From G963676655 sp963676655 (GTDB lineage Bacteria > Verrucomicrobiota > Lentisphaeria > Victivallales > Victivallaceae): a stretch of 64,000 bases of DNA. Location of the stretch: the NCBI GenBank assembly GCA_963676655.2, contig CAXXKX010000003.1, forward strand, positions 3,348,001-3,412,000, written 5' to 3'. Both the position numbers and the translations under genes were made by a program. Positions 22,640 to 32,055 of the stretch are shown here, piece by piece. Below the pieces are notes generated by a model that saw only the letters and a program-made list of their open reading frames with translations, did no database searches and had not been told where the DNA came from. Within the stretch, counting starts at the first letter, position 1. Each line of letters opens with the position of its first letter.

Positions 22640-24618
22640 AGAAAATCTGGCGAAAGAACGGCAGGATAATTGCGAGAAAAGGCAAGTTGCTTGTTTGCGA
22701 CGTCTGCCCGTGCGACCGGTGCTGCCCCTGGGGAAACGATATGGAACTGATCCAGGAATTCTGCCCGTGTTATTCATTATATACGGCGGTAATGGAGCTG
22801 CTTTACAACCGCGACACCTCGGTTAACGAGCCCCGCAGCGTCCCGGAATATGTCGCCGCAATCCTCAGCGAAGCGCCTGAACTGATCGAAGAATTTAATT
22901 TCTGGATGAACTATTCGTTTTATGTGGCCTTTGACGGAACCTTGCCGCAGGAGGATATCGACGCCTATTATTACGGAATCAATACCTTCTGGGAACTCGG
23001 ACTTAAAGCGTATTGCTGCCCATATTATCTGTTTGAAGAATGCGGACCGTGTTTGCTGGTGCTGCCGCCTCCGCCGGGAAGCGGCAGTGACTCAACCGAC
23101 TCCACCGATACGACGGATAGCACGGATGCAACTGACACAACAGACACGACCGATTCGACGGACTCAACGGACTCAACCGATACCACTGATGCAACCGATT
23201 CAACGGACTTGACTGACTCAACCGACACAACAGATTCAACCGACAGTACTGACAGCACCGATTCGACAGACACAACCGATATGACTGACACGACGGACAC
23301 AACGGATAGTGGCACTGACACCACGGACACCGGAACGGACACAACAGATAGTGGCACAGACAGCACGGATTCAACCGATGCAACGGATGCTACAGATACG
23401 ACTGATGCTACTGACGCCACGGACACAACCGACTCGACGGACTCAACCGATTCGACTGATGCCACGGATGCTACAGATACGACTGATGCTACTGACGCCA
23501 CTGATACAACCGACTCGACGGACTCAACCGATAGTACCGATTCGACCGACTCGACGGACTCATCCGATTCCACCGGGGGCAATCTGTATGGCATCTTTAT
23601 CATCTGCTGGGAGGTGTGGAATGAGCTGGCGCAGACATTTATCTCATGCACCAGTCATTCGGTTGGGGTGCATCGGTTTGAGCCGAATGGCGACGGAATC
23701 GAGTTTGCACCGGTGACCGGGCTCTTTCCGGACGGCGAAGTGATCGATCTTTTCGGCGACCGCTGGCGGGCGTACCAGATCGGCGATCTGTACGACAGCG
23801 CGTTTGACGCCGAAATTGATTTCAGTTCGATGCACTCGCGTGATGAATGGAACTCCCTGGCATTGAACCTGTGTTGTGGTTTGAGCGTGGAGGTCAACCT
23901 TGACGTATATGAATGCGGAATAGGCAGCTATTTCCCGTACAGTCAGAAGTTTGTTGTTGTCGGCGAGGAATGCTATGAAATTGAGCCGGGCGTAGTAGAG
24001 TGCTGGCCGATTGAGGAGTATGTCGGCGAGGCGCAGGCATGGACGATCAACGGCGGCGACGAACAGTGGTGCATCATGGGAGACTGGAATGAGCTGGACG
24101 GTCCCGCGTTCAAGGCTGCCGGTCAGGCTTGCATCGCCGCGGTCAACGCCTCGTGGGACGCGGCTGTCGCCAATGTTGAATCATGGCTTGTCACCGGTAG
24201 TTACGGCGGGTCGTCGACCGGCAATTCGGGCAGCTGGGGTTACTGCAGTTATTACGGCGACTGGTACGACGTGCATCACTGGAAAAATAACCGCTACGGC
24301 AAATTTCACATCGAAAAGACCGATAATACGCCGCAGGACGCCACTGGCGTAAAAATTACGCTGACGGTTCGGCTCCATGAATACGATTACGCCTCCAACA
24401 CCTGGAACGATTGGATCTACTACTATCTGGACGAGGAGTTGACAGTGGAGTTCGGGCGTGAACTGATCATGCCGATGTGCGCCAATATCCCGGCTTACTA
24501 TGACTGCAGCGACAGCGAGGACAGCTATGAAGTCGCCCCGCATGATGGTTGGGAGAGGCACGGGGCCGAGTGTGAAATCTCCTACACGATTATTGAATAC
24601 ACTACTCAAATATTTTAG
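22636..24618 (+). CDS. Large tail-tip protein with Cys-rich start and Thr/Ser-Asp repeat
   Basis: 660 residues. The N-terminus has a dense cysteine cluster (CDVCPCDRCCPW near residues 20-35, FCPCY near 42, YCCPYYLFEECGPC near 130) that could bind zinc. Residues about 151-313 are an uninterrupted (S/T/A)-x-D repeat made of TDS, TDT and TDA triplets. The remainder is a folded domain with many aromatics and cysteines (FIICWEVWNELAQTF, VECWPIEEYVGEAQAWTING, GYCSYYGDWYDVHHW). It is translationally coupled to its upstream neighbour. Likely a receptor-binding or tail-tip component in which the repeat acts as a flexible acidic, possibly Ca-binding, spacer; this role is inference. Confidence 0.55.
   Translation: MKKIWRKNGRIIARKGKLLVCDVCPCDRCCPWGNDMELIQEFCPCYSLYTAVMELLYNRDTSVNEPRSVPEYVAAILSEAPELIEEFNFWMNYSFYVAFDGTLPQEDIDAYYYGINTFWELGLKAYCCPYYLFEECGPCLLVLPPPPGSGSDSTDSTDTTDSTDATDTTDTTDSTDSTDSTDTTDATDSTDLTDSTDTTDSTDSTDSTDSTDTTDMTDTTDTTDSGTDTTDTGTDTTDSGTDSTDSTDATDATDTTDATDATDTTDSTDSTDSTDATDATDTTDATDATDTTDSTDSTDSTDSTDSTDSSDSTGGNLYGIFIICWEVWNELAQTFISCTSHSVGVHRFEPNGDGIEFAPVTGLFPDGEVIDLFGDRWRAYQIGDLYDSAFDAEIDFSSMHSRDEWNSLALNLCCGLSVEVNLDVYECGIGSYFPYSQKFVVVGEECYEIEPGVVECWPIEEYVGEAQAWTINGGDEQWCIMGDWNELDGPAFKAAGQACIAAVNASWDAAVANVESWLVTGSYGGSSTGNSGSWGYCSYYGDWYDVHHWKNNRYGKFHIEKTDNTPQDATGVKITLTVRLHEYDYASNTWNDWIYYYLDEELTVEFGRELIMPMCANIPAYYDCSDSEDSYEVAPHDGWERHGAECEISYTIIEYTTQIF
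23086..23574 (+). repeat. Imperfect (S/T-D) codon repeat, about 490 bp
   Basis: Coding repeat of 9-nt and 18-nt units encoding TDS/TDT/TDA within the gene at 22636. Codons are varied (acc, aca, act, acg for Thr; gac and gat for Asp), so the peptide is conserved while the DNA is partly scrambled. A nearly exact larger duplication is visible between about 23377-23455 and 23455-23530 (DATDATDTTDATDATDTTDS twice). Confidence 0.85.
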
Positions 24619-24715
24619 TCGGCGCAAACGACGCCGATGTCCTGCTTCATGCTTCAGTTGCTGGAGCTCCTTACGGAAGCGGGAAGATAAACACAATATT
24701 CAGGAAGGTAGCTTT

Positions 24716-25624
24716 ATGAAAGACATGAAATGCTGGCTTTGCGTCCGCAAACATCTAGCCGCGGCCATGAGCTACGGCAAGGAAGTCATGACCGGTCACG
24801 GTAAAGGCGCGGATCTGGATCATCGTCCTGACCTGCAGGGAGAACTGGTCAATGCCGAACATCATCTGACAATGCTCGGTGACAACGTTTTCCGGCAAAC
24901 GGTGGCGAACATCCGGGGAAAACTGGAACAGAATGCGCTGGCCGTTGACTTCAGGGATGTTGAATATATCAGGAAACTATGGCACCTGGCCGAGGCGAAA
25001 GATAAAGGAACAACTGCCGCCCCGACAACGTCCGGAAACTCAAAATGTAAATCCTGCGGTAAAAATTCAAACGTCAGCTTTGCTGATGGCGCTCCGCCGC
25101 TGCTTGACGGCCAGACCGTCGCGATCACTTGCACCGGGGATCGGCCGGAGCAGTTCGCCATCTGCCTGGAACTGATGAAGAAACAGACCCTCAAGCCGGA
25201 TAAATGGCTGATCGTCGATGACGGGAACACGCCGCTGAACCCGGAAAAACTGCCTGATTACGCTGAGTACATCCGGCGCGAACCACAGAAAAAAGATCCG
25301 GAGCACACGCTGGCGCTCAACCTGAAACAGGCGGTCAAAGATCTCTCGTTCAAGGATAAAGTCGTCTTTATCGAGGATGACGACTACTATCCGTCCGACT
25401 GGATTGAACGCTGTGTAAACGCGCTGTTGGCAGTTGATCTGGCAGGCTGCGACAGCCGGTACTATCAACTCAGTGAAAACCGCTACAAACAAATCGTCGA
25501 AAAGAAATCCGTTCTGGCTAACACCGCCTTGACCAGGTTCGCGATTACCTATCTTGCCAGCAGCCTGAACAACCTGAACTGGGACGTCGACATGCGGCTG
25601 TGGCGTGGCTTACGGCGGCGATAA
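24716..25624 (+). CDS. Phage-borne family 2-like glycosyltransferase, main fragment
   Basis: 302 residues. Residues about 1-95 are a helical unit with a CWLC start and HRPDLQGELVNAEHHLTMLG. A CKSCGK zinc-knuckle-like linker lies near 112-120. The GT-A part follows: VAITCTGDRPEQFAICLELM, WLIVDDGNTPL (first Asp pair) and VVFIEDDDYYPSDWIERCVN (DxD-type motif). Enzymes of this fold transfer a sugar from a nucleotide sugar; in a tail operon it may modify virion proteins or host surface sugars. The reading frame stops early at 25622 after MRLWRGLRRR. The expected C-terminus continues in the +1 frame from 25605. AGGAAGG at 24702-24708 supports the ATG at 24716. Confidence 0.7.
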   Translation: MKDMKCWLCVRKHLAAAMSYGKEVMTGHGKGADLDHRPDLQGELVNAEHHLTMLGDNVFRQTVANIRGKLEQNALAVDFRDVEYIRKLWHLAEAKDKGTTAAPTTSGNSKCKSCGKNSNVSFADGAPPLLDGQTVAITCTGDRPEQFAICLELMKKQTLKPDKWLIVDDGNTPLNPEKLPDYAEYIRREPQKKDPEHTLALNLKQAVKDLSFKDKVVFIEDDDYYPSDWIERCVNALLAVDLAGCDSRYYQLSENRYKQIVEKKSVLANTALTRFAITYLASSLNNLNWDVDMRLWRGLRRR

Positions 25625-25808
25625 AAACAACAAAATACTCGAAGCTGACGGCAAGCTGCATCCGGTCGGACTCAAAATGTGGAACACCGGCAGGCCGGGA
25701 CTGACCCGGAGCTGGAGCAAGCGAAATGACTTTTACGAAGACCCGGACCGCGCCAGACTCAAGGAGTGGCTCGGTGACGACTACGCGCTTTATAACAAGG
25801 AAAAGTAA
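25605..25808 (+). pseudogene. C-terminal remainder of the glycosyltransferase in the +1 frame
   Basis: From 25605 the frame reads AYGGDKNNKILEADGKLHPV, GLKMWNTGRPGLTRSW and ends near ..LYNKEK, with no ribosome site of its own. Dropping one base (for example C at 25604) joins it to the upstream enzyme (MRLW then VAYGGD). Either the gene is broken by a one-base insertion, or a +1 frameshift makes the full product of about 363 residues. Confidence 0.65.
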
Positions 25809-25811
25809 CAT

Positions 25812-27764
25812 ATGCAGGAAATAATCATCAACCTGAAAGTCGGCAGCGTTCTGGCCGAACTGGTCGACGAATACAACCAGTCGATTTCCACACTGCCCTC
25901 GATTACGCGGGGGATGCGGGCGCTGCTCCGGCTGCGGTTGTTCGACGCCCAGGGCAATCCGCTGCCGGTTGCCGGTCTGGCTTTCGTCAGTTGGGATTTC
26001 GTGTTGGCGAACGACTGGAATACCGAAACCGCGCCGCAGATCCGGGTCCAGACGGGCATATCCGTGGTAGTAGTCAGCGATGGCGGCGTTAACTATACTG
26101 AAATCCACATCCCTTTGACCGAAACCAACACCGAAGAGCTGATATCCGCGCTCGGCAGCAATCCTTCAGTCAACCTTGGCGCGGAACTCGCCGGATTTGA
26201 GGAAGAGGAAACCGTCCCCGGTTTCCTGATGCAGTTTGATATGACCGTGCGCAACCGGCGCGGCACCGCCGGAACCGGCGTCCCGGTTCCGGTTGGCGAC
26301 GGCACATATTCGACCGCTCAGGTCGACGCTCTATTGATCACGAAGGCAGAGGTAGTGCATTATCACAATGATCTGTACGCGCCGCTTGACCATGATCACG
26401 ACGACCGGTACGCAAATTTGGAATATGCCCGTATCGAAGGCGTCCAGTGTGTGGTCGACAGCGTGGACAATCATAACTTCGACACGATCTCGGAACTGAT
26501 AACCTACCTCAATACCCTTGATGCGGCAACCGTACAGCATGTCGTCGTCAACTGCGGTCCCGGCCGGGAATTTACCGAGACCGATGCGGTGACGTTTCCG
26601 GGCATTCGGATGTGTCTGAACCTCAACGGCGCGCATCTTTACTGCAATGGCGGCGTGACCTTGACCAAGACCACGGAAATTACCAACGGCTCCATCACCG
26701 GCGCATTCAACCAGACCGACGGCACCATCGAAGCGACCAATGTTTCTTTCTGGGGCGGCATGAATCTGGAACGTCCGGTCCGCTTGAACAACTGCCGGGT
26801 CGGCGGCAGTATTGTCTCCAGCGATGAACTGATCCTCAATCAGGTCAACATGACCGGGACCATCATATCCACGGCCCGGCTGGTAACCGGCGGCAACAGC
26901 CAGATAGTCGCAACTGACGACGCCAGCCCGGTTATAAGTTCCACCAGCGGTCAGGTCCAAATGACCAATACCCTGGTATTAAATCAGGGCAGCGGCGGCG
27001 GAATCTCCTGCGACAACGGCGCGGACGCCGCAAACCCGAACATGCTGGCCAATGTCGTCATTATCGGAGGAACGTTGACGTCCGGAACCGCCGTAACGCT
27101 TCTGGGCGTGATCTATACCTCAAGCAGTCCGAGCGGGGACGCGCTGGTCAACATGATCGACGCCAGCCGGGTCGCCGGGCTGGCGGAGGCCTTGAATGAA
27201 AAAGCCGATGCTTCCCATGATCACGACGGCGTTTACCAGCAGGAAGATATCCCGAACGCCTATAACCGGTCGGCGTCAGTGTTGGCTTCGATGATGATGT
27301 TTGTCAGAAACGGCGCAGTCAACGCCTATCTGACATTGAACGACGTCCGCGAATGGCTCAAGGCGACCTTTTCCGAACTTACCCATAATCACGATGACGC
27401 CTACGCGGCGCTGGACCATGAGCATAGCGTCAAATGCGCCGCCGGCGCCGGGGTTTCCGTCGGCTCGCTGGTTTACCTGACAGATGTTGACGGAGCCTTG
27501 ACCTGTCTTCCGGCTGATCTGTCAGCCCATACCGCGGACGCCTGCGTCTCCGCGCTTTCCGGCGGGGACGCGGTGCTGGCGCAAAACGGCATTGTCACGC
27601 TCGAAACCGGGATTGTCGCCGGGACGGAATTGTTTCTTGGTAACGGCGGTAATTTCTCCGCTATACCGCCCGGCGCTTCCGGGGAAATCGTCCAGAAAGT
27701 CGGTCGGGTTATCGACGCTACCACCATTTTGTTAAATCTCCAGCCGGGGAGGATAATTATCTGA
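25812..27764 (+). CDS. Phage tail fibre protein with His-x-His repeats
   Basis: 650 residues. The N-terminal 190 residues form a separate domain (IINLKVGSVLAELVDEYNQS, RALLRLRLFDAQGNPLPVAG). Three fibre-like motifs follow: YHNDLYAPLDHDHDDRY (about 180), SHDHDGVYQQ (about 472) and HNHDDAYAALDHEH (about 525). Such (H)xHDxxY blocks bind metal in trimeric phage fibres. Between them is a parallel beta-helix-like region (FNQTDGTIEATNVSFWGGMN, GTIISTARLVTGGNSQIV). Likely the side or tip fibre for receptor binding. Its stop overlaps the next start (TGATG). Confidence 0.75.
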   Translation: MQEIIINLKVGSVLAELVDEYNQSISTLPSITRGMRALLRLRLFDAQGNPLPVAGLAFVSWDFVLANDWNTETAPQIRVQTGISVVVVSDGGVNYTEIHIPLTETNTEELISALGSNPSVNLGAELAGFEEEETVPGFLMQFDMTVRNRRGTAGTGVPVPVGDGTYSTAQVDALLITKAEVVHYHNDLYAPLDHDHDDRYANLEYARIEGVQCVVDSVDNHNFDTISELITYLNTLDAATVQHVVVNCGPGREFTETDAVTFPGIRMCLNLNGAHLYCNGGVTLTKTTEITNGSITGAFNQTDGTIEATNVSFWGGMNLERPVRLNNCRVGGSIVSSDELILNQVNMTGTIISTARLVTGGNSQIVATDDASPVISSTSGQVQMTNTLVLNQGSGGGISCDNGADAANPNMLANVVIIGGTLTSGTAVTLLGVIYTSSSPSGDALVNMIDASRVAGLAEALNEKADASHDHDGVYQQEDIPNAYNRSASVLASMMMFVRNGAVNAYLTLNDVREWLKATFSELTHNHDDAYAALDHEHSVKCAAGAGVSVGSLVYLTDVDGALTCLPADLSAHTADACVSALSGGDAVLAQNGIVTLETGIVAGTELFLGNGGNFSAIPPGASGEIVQKVGRVIDATTILLNLQPGRIII

Positions 27765-29776
27765 TGAATGCTCCGATATTTAATCTGCAAATCTCGACCG
27801 CGACTTCGATCAAACAGTATTTCAACTGGAAATCAGGCGTGCATAGCACCTTTACGTTGACTGACTGTTCAGTCGAGCGGATCAACGGCGTCTATGAGTT
27901 TTTCGCCGAAGGTACAGACCAGAACGACAACCTGCGCGAATATTATCAAAATCAGGGCAACTCCGATATGTATATCGTGATCTGTTATTCGGAAATGGGC
28001 GACACAAACATTTATTTCTGTGAATATACCGGCGACATTACCACCGTGAATCCCTGGGACTGTGATCTCCTGATTTATTATACGAGCACTAATCTTTTTG
28101 ACGAGGTATACTGGCAGGAACCGCAGATTACCATCGACACCTATCCGACCGTGGTAACCACCAATGCCGGAACCGGATTTTTCAGCTATAAGCTCGACGA
28201 GGGCGCTTGGAGTACTGACGCCGAAGTGAATGAACATATTGTCGAGAATCTGGCCGATGACTCCAATCACACCCTTTACGTCCGGGAAAAACTCGCAGAC
28301 GAAACTTACGGCGACGCGGTCGAGTGTGCGTTTAATGTCGTTTTCAGCAGCGGTAATATCCAGCTCAAGCCGCGATTTGCTGCTATGGAAACAGACCTCG
28401 GCGCCATTGACGTTGAGTTTGCCTTTCCGTCCTATGATTCGAAGCTTCTGTCCGGGTTGAGTCGCGACACCCTCGGCGTCAGCGGACTGTTCGTCAACTG
28501 CGGGGCGAAAAACGGCGCGCCCTGCTATAACAACGGCGATTATTACCTGTGGTATTCACAGCGATTCTCCCGCTGGCTGGTTACCATATTGGATTATTTC
28601 AATGACGATACCAACATGTACGACTACTACGAAAGCTACCTTTACGCCAATGACCAGACTGCTCCCGACGTCTGGGCGACCGGGACATGGTATGTCGGCA
28701 TGATGGGCGATATGACGCTTTTGGGGACGCCTGTCTGGGCGGGGGACACTTTTAATGTGATCCCGCTGGGCATGGGTACCTGCCGCTACCAGGTCAACGG
28801 CGGCAGCTATGTCGAACTTGAACAGGGAGTGGATATTTTCACGTTGCCGGTAACTCTCGGCAGTTCCTATAATGTCAAAATCTCCGAATTGCTGGACAAT
28901 AACTTGTGGTCGCCGGAAGTCGAGATGACAATAGACTGTCATTTGCTTGCCGCTCCAAACATAGCCACCGGTGACGGCTCGACTGAGAGCAACGGCGGCC
29001 GCAACGTCGCCTTCGAATGGAACGGCGTCGGCTACAGTTTAGATTTCGACGGCACAAGTCTGCAGACGCCGGTATTCTGGGACAAATCCCAGGAAGAAAC
29101 GCTGGACGGCTATCCAGACGCCGGAGTCGTTTACATCACCAACGCCGACACTTCGGCAAGCGGCAGTTTCTGCGCCGTCAAGCTGCTGCCGAACACCACC
29201 TATCGCCTGAACGTGCCCTGGCGCGAGGGCAATATGTACGATTCGGTATACCGGCCCGATCTTTCGACGTTCATCGCCAAGCACGATTACGAGCATGCCT
29301 GGGAGGAAGTCGCCACCGGCGATAACGGCGGACTGTGGATTTACGCGGTTCATGATCAGGGCAGTTGGGGTGACTGGAAACTGGCCTGTGATCCGGCACC
29401 GGAGGAAATCACTCCGCAGGATATCGGGGATTTCTACCATATGATAACCGGCGGCTTCTGCGGAACCGGAACTTTCCGTTATCATGTGAATTCCGGGCCG
29501 TGGAGCGAGGAAACCACTGACCTCCGGGCGCTGCAGATGTTCCAGCTCCCCACCGGGAACCACACCATCTATCTCGATGAAAAATCATCCAACGGCGTCT
29601 GGAGCGAAACCGGCACCCTGGCGTTCAGCGTCATCAACGGCGCGGAGGGCGGCTCTTCCGGCGGCGTCACCGTTCCGGCCGGAAAATTTTTAGTCATGCT
29701 CGATCCCGCCACCGGCCGCGAGTTCCTCTGGGACGGCGTTGCCCCGGCGGATAATCTCGAACCTTTAACGGAGTAA
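27764..29776 (+). CDS. Large virion protein with repeated beta-sandwich modules (probable fibre or baseplate)
   Basis: 670 residues. Repeated immunoglobulin/fibronectin-like units end in a characteristic hairpin: HTLYVREKLADETYGDAVEC (about 165), YNVKISELLDNNLWSPEVEM (about 375) and HTIYLDEKSSNGVWSETGTL (about 610); each follows a 'FxYKLDEGxWSTDAE'-type strand. The last 30 residues (GKFLVMLDPATGREFLWDGV) look like a capping strand. Co-translated with the fibre gene at 25812. Likely carbohydrate- or host-surface-binding. Confidence 0.6.
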   Translation: MNAPIFNLQISTATSIKQYFNWKSGVHSTFTLTDCSVERINGVYEFFAEGTDQNDNLREYYQNQGNSDMYIVICYSEMGDTNIYFCEYTGDITTVNPWDCDLLIYYTSTNLFDEVYWQEPQITIDTYPTVVTTNAGTGFFSYKLDEGAWSTDAEVNEHIVENLADDSNHTLYVREKLADETYGDAVECAFNVVFSSGNIQLKPRFAAMETDLGAIDVEFAFPSYDSKLLSGLSRDTLGVSGLFVNCGAKNGAPCYNNGDYYLWYSQRFSRWLVTILDYFNDDTNMYDYYESYLYANDQTAPDVWATGTWYVGMMGDMTLLGTPVWAGDTFNVIPLGMGTCRYQVNGGSYVELEQGVDIFTLPVTLGSSYNVKISELLDNNLWSPEVEMTIDCHLLAAPNIATGDGSTESNGGRNVAFEWNGVGYSLDFDGTSLQTPVFWDKSQEETLDGYPDAGVVYITNADTSASGSFCAVKLLPNTTYRLNVPWREGNMYDSVYRPDLSTFIAKHDYEHAWEEVATGDNGGLWIYAVHDQGSWGDWKLACDPAPEEITPQDIGDFYHMITGGFCGTGTFRYHVNSGPWSEETTDLRALQMFQLPTGNHTIYLDEKSSNGVWSETGTLAFSVINGAEGGSSGGVTVPAGKFLVMLDPATGREFLWDGVAPADNLEPLTE

Positions 29777-29782
29777 GTTCTT

Positions 29783-30526
29783 ATGAAAAATGTGTTTATT
29801 ATCGTTTCGCTGGCATTGATTCTGACCGGCTGCCGCAGTTCCTGGACTACTGAAACTCTCCGCTCACGCCCGGAAATTGATCTGCGGCTTGAGCAGGAAG
29901 CCAAACAGGTCAACGACTCCGCGGAAAAGATCGACGGCCTCAGCGATGACCAGCAAGTTGAAAAAGAAACCGTCAAGCTGAAAACCGTCTCAACTTCCCT
30001 GTTGCAAAAAGCGGAGAAAAATCTGCGCATCGACGCCTACGTCAAAAAAGTCGAGGACAAGCTGATCGAATACGAAAACGACCAGAAACGCCGGGTAAAC
30101 ACTATATTTTTATGGATGCTGAGTGGCGGCTGCTTGCTTATCATTGCCGGGATTGCGGTGATCGTGTTAGGCAGTCAGGCGGGCATGAGCGGATTGGGCA
30201 TTCAACTCCTGGCCATCGGCGCAACGCTGATCGGAGTCAGCTACACAATGATAACTTATCCATGGATCGCGTTGACTATCGGGATCGCCGTGTTCAGCTT
30301 CGGGATGCTGTATTTCCTGTGGAAGTACGTCATCGCCCAGAAACGGCTCTTCAAAACTTCCGGCGAACTGCAATCAACCGACGAAGCGCTGAAAGATTCG
30401 ATCCGTTCCGCCGAAGCTATCAAACAGCTCGGCTGGAATGCTGAAACCAAACAAGTCCTCAATACCATTCAAAGCCCCAAATCCAGGCAGTTAATCGGCA
30501 GAATCAAGGACTCTGACAAGAATTAA
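29783..30526 (+). CDS. Lipoprotein with coiled coil and C-terminal membrane segments
   Basis: 247 residues. Signal peptide with lipobox LTGC at residues about 14-17 (FIIVSLALILTGC), a charged coiled coil (about 30-105) and three hydrophobic segments (about 110-135 WMLSGGCLLIIAGIAVIVLG, 142-160, 165-190). It ends the late operon and could act in lysis or superinfection exclusion, since no other lysis gene was recognised; that is inference from position. It converges with, and overlaps by four bases, the AbiEii gene. Confidence 0.55.
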   Translation: MKNVFIIVSLALILTGCRSSWTTETLRSRPEIDLRLEQEAKQVNDSAEKIDGLSDDQQVEKETVKLKTVSTSLLQKAEKNLRIDAYVKKVEDKLIEYENDQKRRVNTIFLWMLSGGCLLIIAGIAVIVLGSQAGMSGLGIQLLAIGATLIGVSYTMITYPWIALTIGIAVFSFGMLYFLWKYVIAQKRLFKTSGELQSTDEALKDSIRSAEAIKQLGWNAETKQVLNTIQSPKSRQLIGRIKDSDKN

Positions 30527-31389
30527 GCCGGCTTTAGCAAGGTTGCGGCGTGCATGAAAAATTCCTTGTTCCATAGCTCCAACTGGCGAGTATCATGGAC
30601 AAATACGGCCACATCATTTCGAATCTGGTCGATATCTACCTGTTCAATAGCATTATGCAGGAGAACAAGGAATTTTTCCCATGATAAAGGAGCATCATCC
30701 GTGTAATGCCCGGACTGCCGCATACGTTCTTCTAAATGCCGTAAGTTTAGAATTGGATGATTCCCGGCGTACCAGACAAAATCATACCAGTCGCGCCCTT
30801 TTTGCCGACTTTGCCATTTCCGGCAGAGTACCGCATGCATTTTTCCCGCGAACAAATCGGGAAGCGAATAAACCCTGACGGCATATGGAATGGGCTTGAA
30901 GATATAACGGCTTTCAGTAGTGAATCCTCCGGGAGGATCAATATCCACTTCCAGCTTGATTTTTAGCAGTTGTTTATGATGGATTCCTGCAAGTGAACTT
31001 GAATCAGCTTCAATGGTAATCAACTGCTGAAATGTGTTGGCTTTAATGAACGCGGACTCAATATTGCCTGCGTTGGCTTTCTCTTTCGAGGAGAAATCCA
31101 CGTGGAAGCCAAAACTGTCAATTTCCTGTTTAAGGGCGTCTCCATATGATTTCAGGGAAAAATCGGCATTAGGAGTCAGCAGTGAAAAATCCAGATCCTC
31201 AGAGTAACGGTCAAGGCCATAAAGAACTCGTAATGCCGTTCCGCCGTAAAACGCGGCATGTTCAAAAAATTTACTGCGCCAAAGGCCAAGCAACGCAAGT
31301 TCCTGGATTATTTCACGCAAGGCATTTATATAATCATCGCTGGTTGAACAGTTATATGAATCAAGCATGCGGCGGATTGCGTCATTCAT
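30523..31389 (-). CDS. abiEii: AbiEii/AbiGii-type nucleotidyltransferase toxin
   Basis: 288 residues from the ATG at 31389 (MNDAIRRMLDSYN). The signature YGGTALRVLYGLDRYSEDLD plus FSLL is the nucleotidyltransferase core (GG-T-x-L ... D-x-D) of AbiEii toxins, which modify tRNA or other targets to stop growth. LPDLFAGKMHAVLCRKWQSR and KGRDWYDFVWYAGNHP are further conserved blocks. It overlaps the antitoxin stop by 8 bases (31382-31389), the usual arrangement of type IV AbiE systems that block phage infection. The longer frame starting at 31425 has no support. Confidence 0.9.
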   Translation of the reverse strand: MNDAIRRMLDSYNCSTSDDYINALREIIQELALLGLWRSKFFEHAAFYGGTALRVLYGLDRYSEDLDFSLLTPNADFSLKSYGDALKQEIDSFGFHVDFSSKEKANAGNIESAFIKANTFQQLITIEADSSSLAGIHHKQLLKIKLEVDIDPPGGFTTESRYIFKPIPYAVRVYSLPDLFAGKMHAVLCRKWQSRQKGRDWYDFVWYAGNHPILNLRHLEERMRQSGHYTDDAPLSWEKFLVLLHNAIEQVDIDQIRNDVAVFVHDTRQLELWNKEFFMHAATLLKPA

Positions 31390-32035
31390 TGTTATCCTCC
31401 ATAATTTTGGCAAGGTAATTAGCAAGCCGTCTTATTTTTTGACGTTTACAGGCGGCTGAAATAGTTTGCAATCGCTCCAGGTTCAGCTCCTTTAATTGCT
31501 CAAAATCAATCCGCAGATCATCTTTAAGGTATGATTCAATATCAGAATAACTCCGGCCTGCAAAACTCTTTTCAAGCCAGATTTTGTCAATCAATGCTTT
31601 TTCCGGTGATGCTATTAAAAATGTCTTTTCCCCGGATTGTTCGAGTGCCACGCCGGTGGTATATATTGGCTTTATTACTTTTCGATAGGAAAAATTACCG
31701 AACGGGGTTTCAAAAACGCAGGAGCGTCCGGTCGTGATCGAAGTGACCGTCGCAACCCGTTCCGGAATCAGACCATAATGACCCAGGGCGTATTCAGCGG
31801 TAATATAAGACGGACCATAAATGAGGTTTGCCAACAGTTCTCTACGCAGTGGCTTACGACGCAATACCTCAGAAAAAGTGTAAAGCCCTTTGCGGATTCG
31901 AATGATATCGCCGCTGCTCATCAATTGACTGATTCGATCTCTGGGCTTGTTGTAGTCAACCAGTAAATCGGTCAATTGCTGATAATCAAAGACGTCTTCG
32001 GCAATTTTCGCTCGTATATCTGTTATGCTTATCAT
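31382..32035 (-). CDS. abiEi: AbiEi-type antitoxin and transcriptional autorepressor
   Basis: 217 residues. N-terminal winged helix (QLTDLLVDYNKPRDRISQLM, SGDIIRIRKGLYTFSEVLRR) and the AbiEi C-terminal domain (GPSYITAEYALGHYGLIPER, EKALIDKIWLEKSFAGRSYS). AbiEi proteins neutralise AbiEii and repress the operon by binding inverted repeats over the promoter; a suitable dyad at 32056-32072 overlaps the expected transcription start. Confidence 0.88.
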   Translation of the reverse strand: MISITDIRAKIAEDVFDYQQLTDLLVDYNKPRDRISQLMSSGDIIRIRKGLYTFSEVLRRKPLRRELLANLIYGPSYITAEYALGHYGLIPERVATVTSITTGRSCVFETPFGNFSYRKVIKPIYTTGVALEQSGEKTFLIASPEKALIDKIWLEKSFAGRSYSDIESYLKDDLRIDFEQLKELNLERLQTISAACKRQKIRRLANYLAKIMEDNNE

Positions 32036-32055
32036 TGCTGTTTATTCTCATGTAA

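Noticed and set aside
23086..23574. Possible CRISPR array
   Set aside because: Units are 9-18 nt, in frame and without spacers; this is a coding repeat. No CRISPR array was seen anywhere in the window.
23025..23651. 208-residue minus-strand ORF rich in Val/Ser/Glu repeats
   Set aside because: Shadow of the Thr/Ser-Asp coding repeat on the plus strand; no ribosome site.
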